Positions 24,817 to 34,473 of a stretch of 64,000 nucleotides of DNA are shown piece by piece. Position numbers and translations under genes: made by a program. The notes under the pieces were generated by a model. The model worked only from the letters and a program-made list of their open reading frames with translations, did not search any database and was not told where the DNA came from. The stretch covers positions 43,031,558 to 43,095,557 of the forward strand of contig CM049310.1 of NCBI GenBank assembly GCA_026874595.1, read 5' to 3'. Each line of letters begins with the position of its first letter. Position 1 is the stretch's first letter. The stretch is from Sipunculus nudus. Lineage: Eukaryota > Annelida > Sipuncula > Golfingiida > Sipunculidae.

Positions 24817-26172
24817 TTACCAATGCTTGTTTGTAACTCTGTTAAAAAATAACCGTTGACGTTTCTCAGCCTTTACCTTTGCATTACAGAAGTCCCTTGT
24901 TATAGCTTTTATTTTTATTTTACCCAAATCCCACCATTTTAAAAAATTTACATAACGAAACCTTTGCTCCCGCCAATATCTCCAAAATGCTCTTATGGTT
25001 TCATTATATTTGATATCTTTTAAAATTGAACAGTTAAAATGCCAGTAACCTGGACCTTTAGGGATATTATTGTCTTCAAGAACCAATAAAACAAAATCAT
25101 CAGACAGATCATCAGACAGAACACACCTGATGATTTTACACATCTTAACAGGAATTAAACGACTAGCATAGATACGGTCCAAACGAGAATGAATATTTAA
25201 AGTAAAGTTATGGAAAGTCCACATTTTCCCATCAGGATTTAGATGTCTGTAGACATCTAGCAACATATACTTATCTATAAAAACATTGAATTCATTACTC
25301 CTATTCAAACAATCTTTTCGTGTATTGCTACCACCATGCTTATCTAAATTAATGTTTTCAATAAAATTAAAATCCCCGACAATCATCACCGGATGATTAA
25401 CCATATCATCAACTAAAATAAAATCTTTAAACCGTTTAAGAAATATTGTTCTTTCGTTTTTATCCGTCGGACAGTATACATTAATAATATTGTATGTAGA
25501 GTTATGTATGGAAAATAATATACTTACAATTATGCCTTCGTTGTCTAGAATATTAAAATCTGGCTCCTCTGAAAACCAAATGGCTACACCATTTCGCCTT
25601 TGCATGGCCTCACTACAAAAAATATGCCCTCCCCAATTCTCACATGGGGGTGATCGTTCTCGTGAGTTCGTATGACATGGAGGTAAGTCTTCTCTGGTCC
25701 AAAGTCCTGAACTCGTAAGTCGGTGGGCACTTCCGGGGTCGTCGTCGGGGTTTGGCGTTCGTAGTCGAGGGACATCATTAGGGTCGGCATCAGGGTCTCT
25801 AGACGCGAAGGTACGCGGTCGGTGGCCATCAGGGTGGTTGTCAGCGGGCCTAATCTGTTCGGTGTCCGATCTCCTCGTCGATGGTGGCAAAGGTAATTTC
25901 CGTCGCTTCGATGGTGATTCCAATTCAGCCGACCTCCTATCCTCATCAATCACCAGAGCCGGAAATTCGTCGTCGCTCATTCTGTTTTCTTCCGGTAGAG
26001 GCACATGCGACATTACGACTTGGTGGTTAACTTCGGGTCTCTCACGATCTGGGCAATTTCGTTGTACGTGGCCTTCCTTACGGCAACCCCAACACACAAC
26101 ACGTTTACCACGATAGCGCGTATACCCGACACACCTTCTCGTTCCGTGGTGGGTAATTTGGTCCCCGGCCAA
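24817..26172 (-). pseudogene. LINE zinc-knuckle / endonuclease composite ORF (451 codons)
   Basis: One open frame joins the C-terminal part of ORF1 to ORF2. Near residue 28 it has a CCHC knuckle (CWGCRKEGHVQRNC), then a charged Pro/Asp/Arg-rich linker. An endonuclease-exonuclease-phosphatase domain follows from about residue 178, with VGDFN, LDKHGG and SRLDRIYAS. The N-terminal strand-and-Glu part of the endonuclease is missing, as if a deletion fused ORF1 to the middle of the endonuclease. The usual C-terminal SDH motif reads SDD inside a small duplicated stretch (SDDLSDD), so the catalytic His is absent. The domain then runs on through GPGYWHFNCSILKD, a typical post-endonuclease linker. The frame is open but inactive by these criteria. 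Confidence 0.85.
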
Positions 26173-26660
26173 AGTTTATGGCGCACATCCTTTACTATTT
26201 TTTCAAAAGGTCGAATCGCTTCGGACACAATAGTATGAGGGACGTTTAGCGGCAACCCTCTGAAGGAGACCCACAACGGCCTACTCAGTTCGGTCTGGTG
26301 GATCTCAAGAGTCTGACCTAAACAATGTACGCCTTCGTACTGCACATCCTCCGCCGTCCCTTCAACACAGAACACAAGCTGGAGCGTCTTAGCACTAAGC
26401 GTGTGGGCTGCCACCAGTCGTTCGATCGCCGTACTTGTTTGAAAGTTCTTGAATTGCTTCGTACAAAGTTTCCACACTGAATTCATGAACGCAGACTACA
26501 CTCTCTTTCGGATGGAGAAGGTTACTGATCCGCATGGGACCGCGTGGTGCGGACCCTGACCACGGACCAGTGGCCATACGTCTAACACGGTTGAACAAGG
26601 GGTCCCCCGTGTAAAGTACGACGACACCAAACGAAGACCAAAAAACATATAGCAATGGCC
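26013..26660 (-). pseudogene. LINE ORF1-like fragment, frameshifted
   Basis: Two overlapping minus-strand frames (26395-26660 and 26013-26486) together read as one diverged ORF1. The first contains MRISNLLHPKESVVCVHEFS and ends at a stop. The second continues with RPLWVSFRGLPLNVP, then IVSEAIRPF and further with TEREGVSGIRAIVV. This layout, an N-terminal RNA-binding domain followed by a zinc knuckle, is usual for LINE ORF1 proteins of the Tx1/L1 type. At least one frameshift separates the two parts and another joins them to the knuckle-bearing frame. Confidence 0.6.
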
Positions 26661-26690
26661 CTTCGTCCTTCTGATTTTTTTTTATCTCAA

Positions 26691-26750
26691 TAACAAAAGT
26701 TATGCACGTCACGGCTACGTGATCTGTTGTTATTAGGTTCCGTAACATAA
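26691..26750 (+). repeat. Possible 5' LTR remnant (last ~56 bp)
   Basis: AACAAAAGTTATGC to GTTCCGTAACA matches 32781-32836 at roughly 49 of 56 positions and ends with the same GTTCCGTAACA. It lies directly upstream of the internal region of the LTR element. If the LTR ends in GTAACA, this is the 3' tip of a mostly deleted 5' LTR. Confidence 0.55.
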
Positions 26751-26755
26751 AATTG

Positions 26756-26772
26756 GGTGCCCGTCCGGGAGG
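26756..26772 (+). other. Candidate primer-binding site
   Basis: TGGGTGCCCGTCCGGGA follows the presumed 5' LTR end by a few bases. It starts with TGG, as expected for a site complementary to a tRNA 3' CCA end. The tRNA was not identified. Confidence 0.4.
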
Positions 26773-26883
26773 CTTTATAGTTTTGAAAATTGATTAGGCC
26801 TTGACCCAGACACTTTGTTTACATAACATTGTTAACAAGATTTATTTCAGTATTTATTTTTGTTATTGTTTTAACATCTTAAC

Positions 26884-28026
26884 ATGGCAGATTTCAAACC
26901 TGGGCATTTGTTTATGATCCCGACACTGATCAACTTGAACAGTTGACAAAAGATCAGTTCTTGCGTTTTGGACAACATTTAGGGCTAGGTGTAAAAATGC
27001 TTTGAGAAAGCCTGATATCATTGCTAAGATCATGCAAGATCTAGTTTGCAAAGGTTTGATTAAAGAGAGTAAAGCGGAAACATCAAAAGAAGACAGCCTT
27101 GTCATGCAGTTTGAATTGAAATAGTTAGAAATGCAACATGAGCTAGCATTAAGAGAGAAAGAAAAAGAAAAAGAAATTAAGTTAAAACGACTGGAGTTAG
27201 AAAGACTTAAATTAGAACATAGTCTACATGCTGCCCCAACTCACAGTTTTGATGTTATTAAACACATTAGACTTATCCCACCTTTTCACGAAAAAGAGGT
27301 TGATAAATATTTCTTACACATTGAGAAGGTTGCTGAAAATTTAAAATGGCCTAAGGAAAATTGGAATATGCTATTATAAAGTGTATTGACTGGCAAGGCC
27401 AGAGAAATTTATACAGAGCTTTCAGTAGAAGCCGCTGCTGACTATGACCAGGTTAAACGGTTAATCCTAAATTTTATGAGTTAGTTCCGGAGGCTTACCG
27501 CCAGAAATTAAGAAATTGGGAAAAGCGCAAAAATCAGACCTACGTAGAATTTGCTAGGACAAAAGAGCAGTTGTTTGATCGCTGTTGTAGTTCTAAAAAT
27601 GTCATGAAAGATTATGACAATTTGCGCCATTTGATTTTGCTTGAAGAATTTAAGCGCTGCATTAACGCAAATGTTAAAACTTTTCTTGATGAGAACAGTC
27701 CTAAAACACTTGACATTACTGCTCAATTAGCTGATGATTATTCATTAACACATAAAATGTCCTTTAATAGCAAATCAAACCAGTCATTCACAAACAAGAA
27801 TGTAAATCACTATGGTCAAAAGAAGTACAAGGCGCAGTCACCAAGTACTAGTAGTCCTGATAGTTCAGCAAAATCCATTTCTACACATCAGTCCACGTCC
27901 ACTGTGTCCAAGTCCAACAAAGACCAGTCATTTTCAAAGAAGATCTGTAATTACTGCAAAAAGGAATATCTGACTGCAGGAAACTTGCAAATAAACCGAA
28001 AAGCAAACAATCTGGTTTTGTTTTAA
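26884..28026 (+). pseudogene. gag: gag remnant with SCAN-like capsid and broken zinc knuckle
   Basis: The frame starts at an ATG at 26884 and needs several frame corrections. An N-terminal segment is followed by a Glu/Lys/Leu-rich coiled-coil-like stretch (27131-27230), and then by IKHIRLIPPFHEKEVDKYF. The capsid has LVPEAYRQKLRNW (about 27480), TYVEFARTKEQLFDRCC and LRHLILLEEFKRCINANVK. These are the hallmarks of the SCAN-related capsid domain of Gmr1-like gag proteins. A Ser/Thr-rich tail leads to CNYCKKEYL, where the knuckle has lost its later His and Cys. Stops lie at about 27121 and 27377, and the frame is broken around 27480. Confidence 0.8.
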
Positions 28027-28560
28027 ATCTATGCATAGCATAGTACAAGAGGAAAGCTCTTTCACGATAATAAGGGGTACAACTCCTATATTGACTCTAA
28101 AAAGAGTATGATGCTACGAAGGCCAACGTGCCATCTGAATCCAAAGAAGAATCCGTGGCTTGCGGGCTAAAAACTTCATCTGATTCTTGCGAGGAATTTA
28201 ATAAGGCTAGGTCCTTTCAAGACTCCTGCGAAGAGTATCCTCTTAAATAAGGCTAAGTCCTTTTATGACTTTTGCGAGAGTATTTCAAATGAGGCCAGGT
28301 CCTCTTATGACAAACAGAAGTTTTTACTGCTGAGAAAAACTCCTTTGTTGACTCCCATGAGGATTTTGATTGTTAAAAGGATGTAGATTCCTTTAGTGAC
28401 TCTATAAAAGAGTTTATGACTGACACTGTCAGTGTCAGTTCTTTGTTTGATGAAACTGAGGTAGTAGATTCCTCTCCTGACTCTGAAATTAAGTTATTTG
28501 AGCCATTCATACATGATGATTTTTTACTTTCAAGTGATTTTTCAGATTCTACCCCTATTA
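28027..28560 (+). pseudogene. gag-protease spacer with ~45-bp internal repeats
   Basis: An acidic, Ser/Asp-rich reading frame interrupted by frameshifts. The DNA words ATAAGGCTAGGTCCTTT, ATAAGGCTAAGTCCTTT and ATGAGGCCAGGTCCTCT start near 28201, 28247 and 28291, which shows a short tandem repeat of about 45 bp. No domain is recognised. Confidence 0.6.
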
Positions 28561-28567
28561 GATTATA

Positions 28568-28865
28568 AAGGGACACAGGTTCATGCCAAACTCTCATGTT
28601 AGAAAACACTTTGTCATTTTCTGATAGGTCTCTTACTGGTGCACATGCACTTGTTCATGATGTGTTTTCAGACAAGCACACTTCAGTTCCGCTTCACAGT
28701 ATACATTTAAAGTCAGATGTAATATCTGGGAATATTACTGTGGGCATAAGAACTACTTTACACTTTAAGGGAATTCGGATGCTACTAGGCAGTAGTGTTG
28801 CAGGTGACAAAGTACAGCCTGTACCAATAGTGACAGAACAGCCGTCACTTGATCAGGTCTACTGA
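28568..28865 (+). pseudogene. Retroviral-type aspartic protease remnant
   Basis: The frame contains RDTGSCQTLML just after an in-frame stop at about 28566. DTG with a hydrophobic residue before it is the active-site triad of retropepsins. Further on are SVPLHSIHLKSD and GIRMLLGSSVAGDK, matching the flap and the second conserved glycine region of gypsy-type proteases. The frame ends at a stop near 28863. The enzyme would have processed Gag-Pol as a dimer. Confidence 0.7.
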
Positions 28866-28899
28866 TTCTGAAAATCAGGAAATTCCTGGTTTGTATCCT

Positions 28900-30230
28900 T
28901 TATGTGCTGTAACTAGATCTATGGCCAAGTAAGACGCACATGAGGATAATGGTCCAGAAAATAACACTCTGGGAGTCAATAGTGACTCGTCTAACGACTC
29001 ATCCGTAAAGGATGCAGCATTTTCAAGGTTAGAACTTATCCCGGAACAGCATAAGGACCCTGATATTTCATGTTTGTTCCCCAGAGCAGTTTCTAAAGAT
29101 GAACTGTCACAGAGCCAAGTTTGTTTCTATGTTAAAAATGGAGTGCTTATGCGTAAGTGGCGACCACCTGATGTATGCGCTGATGATGAGTGGGCCATCA
29201 AACATCAAATAGTAATGCCCAAAAGCTATCGCGATGAAATTCTTAGCATGGCACATGAGGCTCCTTTATCAGGCCATTAAGGTATAATTAAAACTTATCA
29301 GAAAGTTAGTACACACTTCTATTGGCCTAACCTCGGGACTGATGTTGTACAATATTGTAAATCATGCCACACATGCCAGATGGTAGGCAATCCCAATCAG
29401 AATCCCCATTAAGCCCCACTTGGGCCTATCTCTGCTTTCGAGGAACCATTTAGTAGGCTTATTGTTGATTGTGTTGCACTACTGCCCAAAACAGAATCTG
29501 GACATGATACTTGCTGACAATTATGTGCGCATCTACCAGCTTCCCTGAAGCAATACCATTGCGCAAAATTAATGCCAAAGTATTGTTAAGGGTCTGACTA
29601 AGTTTTTTACATCTTTTGAATTACTAAGATCCGTCCAGTCTGAACAAGGGTCTAATTTTACGTCTGGCTTATTCCAGCAAGTTATGCTAGGTATAAAACA
29701 GTACAGCTCTTCGCCATACCATCCTGAGAGTCAGGGCGCCCTCGAGCGTTTTCACCAGACATTAAAAAACATGATTAGGACCTATTGCTATGAGACACAG
29801 AAACACATGGATGAAGGAATCCACCTGTTGCTCTTTGCTATCAGAGAATCATTTCAAAGATTCTTGGGTTTCAGTTCCTTTGAACTAGTTTTTGGACACT
29901 CTGTTCGCGGTTCATTAAAACCTTCTGAAAGAAAAACTTGTGTGAAAATTCCGATTCTCTTAGTTTGTTGCAGTATGTCCCATACTATCGCACAAAACTA
30001 TACAATGCTTCTGTGATTGCAAAGTCTAATCTAAAACCTGCACAAAGTAAAATGAAGTGTGACAAGCTCAGTGTAAGTAGGACGTTTGAGCCTGCTGAAA
30101 AGGTCCTTGCCCTACCACCTGTCCCTGGCAGAACTCTGCAAGCCAGGTATTTTGGTCTTCACATTGTTGCCAAGAAAGTCAGTAATTTTACATTACATAC
30201 TGTTAACACCAGATAGGCGTAAGAAAAAAC
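28900..30230 (+). pseudogene. Integrase remnant, upstream of the RT
   Basis: The N-terminal zinc-binding module is visible across an in-frame stop at 29278: HEAPLSGH, then FYWPNLGTDVVQYCKSCHTC (29318-29380). The first catalytic Asp is in SRLIVDCVALLPK (about 29454). The middle of the core is broken by frameshifts. The usual second catalytic word SDQGSNF reads SEQGSNF (about 29640), so this Asp is Glu. The catalytic Glu remains in SPYHPESQGALERFHQTLK (29706-29766). A GPY/F-like C-terminal module (PPVPGRTLQARYFGLHIVAK) follows at 30115-30175, and then HVNMLKPYYDR at 30240. Several lesions make it inactive. Confidence 0.88.
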
Positions 30231-30409
30231 AACTGTGTCATGTTAACATGTTGAAACCATATTATGACAGAAATAGCACATCAGATGTTGTACATAATGT
30301 TACTGCTGTTAATTGTGTAAAAACTGATCCTGACTCAGTTAAAGTAGATACTGATTGTAAGTGTGATGTAGACATTCAGTGAGGAACAGTACCACTAAAA
30401 AACTCAGAC

Positions 30410-31300
30410 GTGCTTCGCAACCTGGATGCCAAACTTTCACACCTAACAGCACAACTACAAGACCTCAAGAACCTGCTGCGGTATTATGAACATTTGTTTA
30501 GTGACATTCCAACGCGAACTAACATATTGTGCCATGACGTCGATGTTTGCGAGGCAGGCGCAATCAAGCAGCATCCTAATAGACTGAATCCAGAAAAGCA
30601 AAAGTATCTACAAGACGAGATTCAATATTTGCTGGACAATGACTTTTTTTAACCTAGTAACAGTAACTTGAGTTCACCATGTATTCTTTTGCCAAAACCG
30701 TATGTGCACAGATAATCGAAAACTGAACTCTGTCACCAAGACAGGCACGTTCCCGATTCCGAGGATCGATGATTCTATTGATAGAGTCGATAATTCCAGA
30801 TACGTCTCCAAGTTTGACTTGTTAAAAGGATTCTGGCAAGTTCCGCTGACAGAACGAGCGAAAGAAGTGTCCGCATTTGTGACGCCGCATGGACTGTACC
30901 AGTATAAAGTTATGCCGTTTGGCATGAAGAACTCGCCAGCCACGTTCCAGCGCCTCATCCATATGGTTGTCAAGGACATTAAGGGCTGCGATTCATATAT
31001 TGATGACCTTATCGTGTAAAGCGACACCTGAGAGAAACATCTGCAAATTCTTCGCGACCTCTTCGAAAGACTCAGTGAAGTACGTCTGACCATCAACTTA
31101 ATAAAATCAGAGTTTTGTCATGCACAAGTAACATTTTTGGGTCATATTGTAGGGCACGGTCAAGTAAAACCTGTTGATGCTAAAATAAGTGCTATTTCTG
31201 CGTTTCCTAGACCAGAAAACAAAAAGCAAATAATGCGTTTTCTTGGTATGGTTGGATACTACAGGAAGTTTTGTCCGAATTTTTCTTCTGTGGCTTAACT
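30410..31300 (+). pseudogene. Reverse transcriptase remnant (YIDD)
   Basis: An upstream frame (30410-30652) has HPNRLNPEKQKYLQDEIQYL, the usual lead-in to gypsy RT, and ends at a stop. The main frame at 30702-31019 shows CTDNRKLNSVT, FDLLKGFWQVPL (first catalytic Asp), PFGMKNSPATFQRL and the catalytic box YIDD at about 31000. After a stop at 31017 the same frame continues through KSEFCHAQVTFLGHIVGHGQ and MRFLGMVGYYRKFCPNF, then another stop near 31296. Motifs and order are those of Ty3/gypsy RT. Confidence 0.92.
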
Positions 31301-31389
31301 TTTGACTAATTTGTTAAAGAAGAAACAAAAGATTGTATGGAATGTTAAGTGTAAATGCATTTTAGAATTTGAAAGCAATTCTGCAAAGT

Positions 31390-31800
31390 TCACCAGTTGT
31401 GGTCGCTTCAGACTTTTCTGTACCTTTTAAGTTAGCTGTAGATGCTAGTGATACTGCTGCTGGTGATGTGTTGTGACAAGAAGTCAGTGATGGCATAGAT
31501 CAACCAGTTTGTTATTTTTCAAGAAAGTTTAATGCAAACCAGAAAAACTATTCCACTATTGGAAAAGAATGTTTGGCTTTGATTTTGGCACTGCAACATT
31601 TTGAAGTTTAAGTTACTTTATCAGTCAAGCTTATCCTTGTCTTCAGTGATCATAATCCCCTAAAGTTCATGAACAAATTGAAGTGTAAAAATCAAAGATT
31701 GTTGAGATGGAGTTTGTTTTTACAGGATTACAATTTTGAAATCAGACACATTAAAGGGAAAGACAATGTACTTGCTGATTGCTTATCGAGATGTTTATGA
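31390..31800 (+). pseudogene. RNase H remnant
   Basis: The frame, broken by stops, reads PFKLAVDASDTAAGDVL, FSRKFNANQKNYSTIGKECL, LALILALQHFE, LVFSDHNPLKFM and IRHIKGKDNVLADCLSR. The Asp, Glu, Asp and final Asp positions of a retroelement RNase H are all recognisable. It follows the RT directly and ends at a TGA at about 31798. Nothing coding lies between it and the 3' LTR. Confidence 0.88.
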
Positions 31801-31924
31801 AATGTTGTAAACGAAATGTTTATGTAATGCTGTAAATAAGATGGTTTTGAAATGTTGTAATAATTTAGTGATTGTGATCGCAAAAAGAAAGTTTTTTTAA
31901 GAAAACTTTCTTTTTTTTCTTACA

Positions 31925-31935
31925 GGAGGGGGAGT
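31925..31935 (+). other. Polypurine tract
   Basis: AGGAGGGGGAG lies directly before the TGTTACAG that opens the 3' LTR. This is the expected position of the plus-strand primer and fixes the LTR start. Confidence 0.8.
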
Positions 31936-32836
31936 GTTACAGATGTCTGTTATATGTGTTGTTGACACTTGGTTCGTGTGGCGCGCGCGAAGCTCGTTGC
32001 TATTGCAGCATCGCCTGGCCGGTTGCTAGCCCACGTGTGAACTCTGATGTGTACAGACACAGCGCTCGGTTTAATCCGTGCTAGGTGAACCCTGGCGTGT
32101 AAAGACACAGCGCTCATCTGGAATATTCTAGGCTGTTCGCGCTCTATGAGCGCGTGTCAAGTATTGTTCTGTGAGCGCGTTTGTATTATGGATTATTGTG
32201 TTCTTTGGAATGTTCGTGAAATTGAAGTTTATGGGCTTTTGGGTGAGAAGCTATAAATTAGGTGCTTGTTTAGAGCCGGGAGGAGAGGAGAGGAGAGGAG
32301 ATAGAAATATTCCAGCGGACACAGAAGAGTGTGAGTCAGTTTGTGGACCTTTCCGGTAATTGCAGAATTTATAGATATTCTTCAGTCTTCAGTTTGCCTT
32401 TGGGACTACTACCAGAACTTCACTTTTGGATTACAACAGATTGTTTTCGGGATTACATTGGACTATTATTCTCTGAGAAGATTTACGTGAACTGTTTATC
32501 TGGATTATTTTTTTAAAGGACTTGTTGAGCTGTGACAGTGGTGGTATCCAGAAAAGCCTAGGATCCGGAGTCTGGTACTGTACACTTTATTTATTATACT
32601 GTGTAATTGCATTGATTTTGCTGTTGTACTGTTGATTTACTGTGTAATTGTATTGATTTAGTGTATTGTAATGTCAGGGTTGTTTTAAGAATAAATGACA
32701 ATTATTTGTTAACAAAAAACACCGACTTCTTTATTCATTCCCCTAGACATTTCATGCTGCCTAGTGTTACAGAATCTGCATAACAAAAGTTATGCTCGTG
32801 CAGACCACGTGATCTGTTGGTATTAGGTTCCGTAAC
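31936..32836 (+). repeat. 3' LTR
   Basis: Begins TGTTACAG right after the polypurine tract and ends CCGTAACA, so the ends form a 6-bp inverted repeat (TGTTAC/GTAACA) with TG...CA borders. The length is about 901 bp. It holds GC-rich blocks (GCGCGCGCG near 31981), a short GGAGA run at 32280 and AATAAA near 32691. An alternative end is GTGTTACA at 32770. The last 56 bp match the presumed 5' LTR remnant at 26691-26750, which favours the longer version. Confidence 0.7.
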
Positions 32837-32839
32837 AAT

Positions 32840-32960
32840 GTACACAAAATAATCCAACAGAAAGGATAGATGAAAGCTAACTTTAGAGTACTGGCTCATT
32901 AGTCGCATACATTAACCACTCGACCACCGGAACGGTGCCAACCACATACAAAAGAACAAT
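32840..32960 (-). repeat. tRNA-like fragment, possible SINE
   Basis: On the minus strand GGTGGTCGAGTGGTTAATG resembles the D-arm and A box (TGGTCGAGTGG) of a serine-type tRNA. No B box is visible and no cloverleaf can be completed. It is probably a SINE remnant next to the LTR end, not a tRNA gene. Confidence 0.35.
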
Positions 32961-34309
32961 ACATGTCCAAACAACACATAGAACAATAGTCTGACAAGGC
33001 TTTTATCAACCTGTCGATTGATACGAAATGTCTTTCGTCCTATTTTATTGAATGTATATGCAGTGATATGTAGTTTATGGGGTTAGCAATGATCCTGGAA
33101 ATTTTTTTTTTTTTTTTATTTATATGGTGTTTGTAATTATGTCGAAAATTACTCTGTGTGTTAAAGTGTGTTCTTCTATTAAAGCATTTACCCGAATTTA
33201 ACATTCTACCTTCTAAATTCCCCATTTAAAACCCGGCTGAACGGAGCAGTGGACAATTTTGAGTTGCGGGGTAGCTCCGTTACATGCACCGCGGGGGAGG
33301 TCCTTGGGGTTTTGTTACATGAGGACACACAATCAAATGTTAATAGATCGTAAGATATTCTTGATGTGCAGAGGTATAAACCTTGATCTACACACAAGGC
33401 CCGTACCGAGGACACTGATTACAGCAGGAACACGAGACAGTGATGAACAACCGTTGAACGGATGTGATCTGTGGGTCATGCCTGATTTCTGTAGTTTTAT
33501 AACTAGTAACTCAGGTGAGTGGAGTTCATGTAAATCGATGTCAAATTCTGAATATATACATTCGCCTCAGTGCTAGAGCCAAAACGTGTACATATTGAGA
33601 TATTTACACTCTACGAAAGATCTGGAGATAACATATGTATTTTTTTAAATTGAATTACATCTGTTGTGTATCGAATTGCATAAAGATTGCATCCGTGTTG
33701 TCAGGTGGGTGATTTATTCGCCAAAAGGAATTTGGTCAAGCGCATGTGCCAGTGAATCTCAAATGAGTTTCATTCTTATCTTTGCGAAAATCGATGACCG
33801 CCTGTCAATTTAGGCTTTCAGGTTTGCCCCAGGTACATCACCAATGTAAAATTCGTTAAAACACGAAGGAAACAGAAGAAACAGAAGAAAACTAGACGCT
33901 GGTAGTTACTGGTACTTGTATGGCTGGTCAATGGTCTGTGGTGTGTCCAAAACACATCCGTGTCATTCTTATCTCGTTATATCCCCGACCTCAAATAAGA
34001 TTATATTAAAATAATTGTGTTAGTACAGTAATTCACCGACAGGTGACTTCACCTGCTTACTGAGCCTTATATCCTTGATATGTACTGATTATTCTGCTCC
34101 ACAGTAGACATTTTCAACCAGCCACGCTAGTTATTATTACCATAATAATTTTTTAATCATAATCATGTTTATAAAAGTACTCAAGGATGTGATCGGCCAT
34201 AGGATATGGCAGGAGTGTCTGTAAAATTTACATATACATATCCCGTTGGTCGGAAACTTTTCTCCTTGTTCCTGCATCCATTACAGGGTTTTTATATCCA
34301 TAACAAAGG
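32961..34309. other. Upstream region of the SDR gene
   Basis: No coding exon is assigned. An ORF at 33259-33576 on the plus strand contains a good donor (CAG then GTGAGT, about 33514). A short inverted repeat, AACGGAGC/GCTCCGTT, spans 33240-33281. An upstream non-coding exon is possible but unproven. The gene's promoter should lie in this stretch or just before 34310; no TATA box is convincing. Confidence 0.35.
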
Positions 34310-34473
34310 ATGGCGGGCAACGAAGGGACGGCACGTGTAGCCCTGGTAACTGGATCAACGTCAGGTATTGGACTCGCCATAGCGCAAGCGTTGGCGAGAA
34401 AACAATGTCACGTGATAATCTCGGGCTTCGCTTCAGAAAACGTTATCAACGGTATCACCGATGATCTAGTCAA
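34310..34473 (+). CDS. SDR gene exon 1
   Basis: Starts at ATGGCGGGCAAC and encodes residues 1-54 including ALVTGSTSGIGLAIA, the cofactor-binding fold start. It ends in GTCAA before GTAAGT, leaving two bases for the next codon. The start is chosen because the glycine motif begins at residue 14, as usual for this family. Confidence 0.93.

Larger units (their letters stand above)
24290..26690 (-). mobile_element. Truncated LINE with ORF1 zinc knuckle, APE endonuclease and RT start
   Basis: A minus-strand non-LTR retrotransposon remnant. From its 5' side (high coordinates) it has an ORF1-like segment, a CCHC zinc knuckle, an apurinic-type endonuclease, and only the very start of the reverse transcriptase. 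The RT start shows LTAEFYKHFWDLIGPDLVN near 24300-24380, a word typical of L1/Tx1-type elements. The frame changes at several places, and the RT is cut off at about 24290 next to another repeat. The upstream end meets the LTR element at 26.69-26.75 kb. It cannot encode a working element. Confidence 0.88.
26751..32836 (+). mobile_element. Degraded Gmr1-like Ty3/gypsy LTR retrotransposon
   Basis: The element contains a candidate primer-binding site, gag with a SCAN-like capsid, protease, integrase, reverse transcriptase and RNase H. A purine-rich tract and one 3' LTR follow. The integrase lies upstream of the reverse transcriptase. In ordinary Ty3/gypsy elements it is downstream, whereas the Gmr1-like subgroup has this copia-like order. 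Every coding section has several stops or frameshifts, so the copy is dead. The 5' LTR is nearly absent. Transcription was presumably from the LTR in the past; nothing here suggests current activity. Confidence 0.88.

Noticed and set aside
24580..26238. Several plus-strand ORFs opposite the LINE
   Set aside because: They are shadows of the minus-strand LINE frames, which carry the recognisable motifs.
33259..33576. Possible upstream coding exon of the SDR gene with a GTGAGT donor
   Set aside because: The SDR protein already starts correctly at 34310, and this frame has no homology I can see. It remains only a possible non-coding exon.
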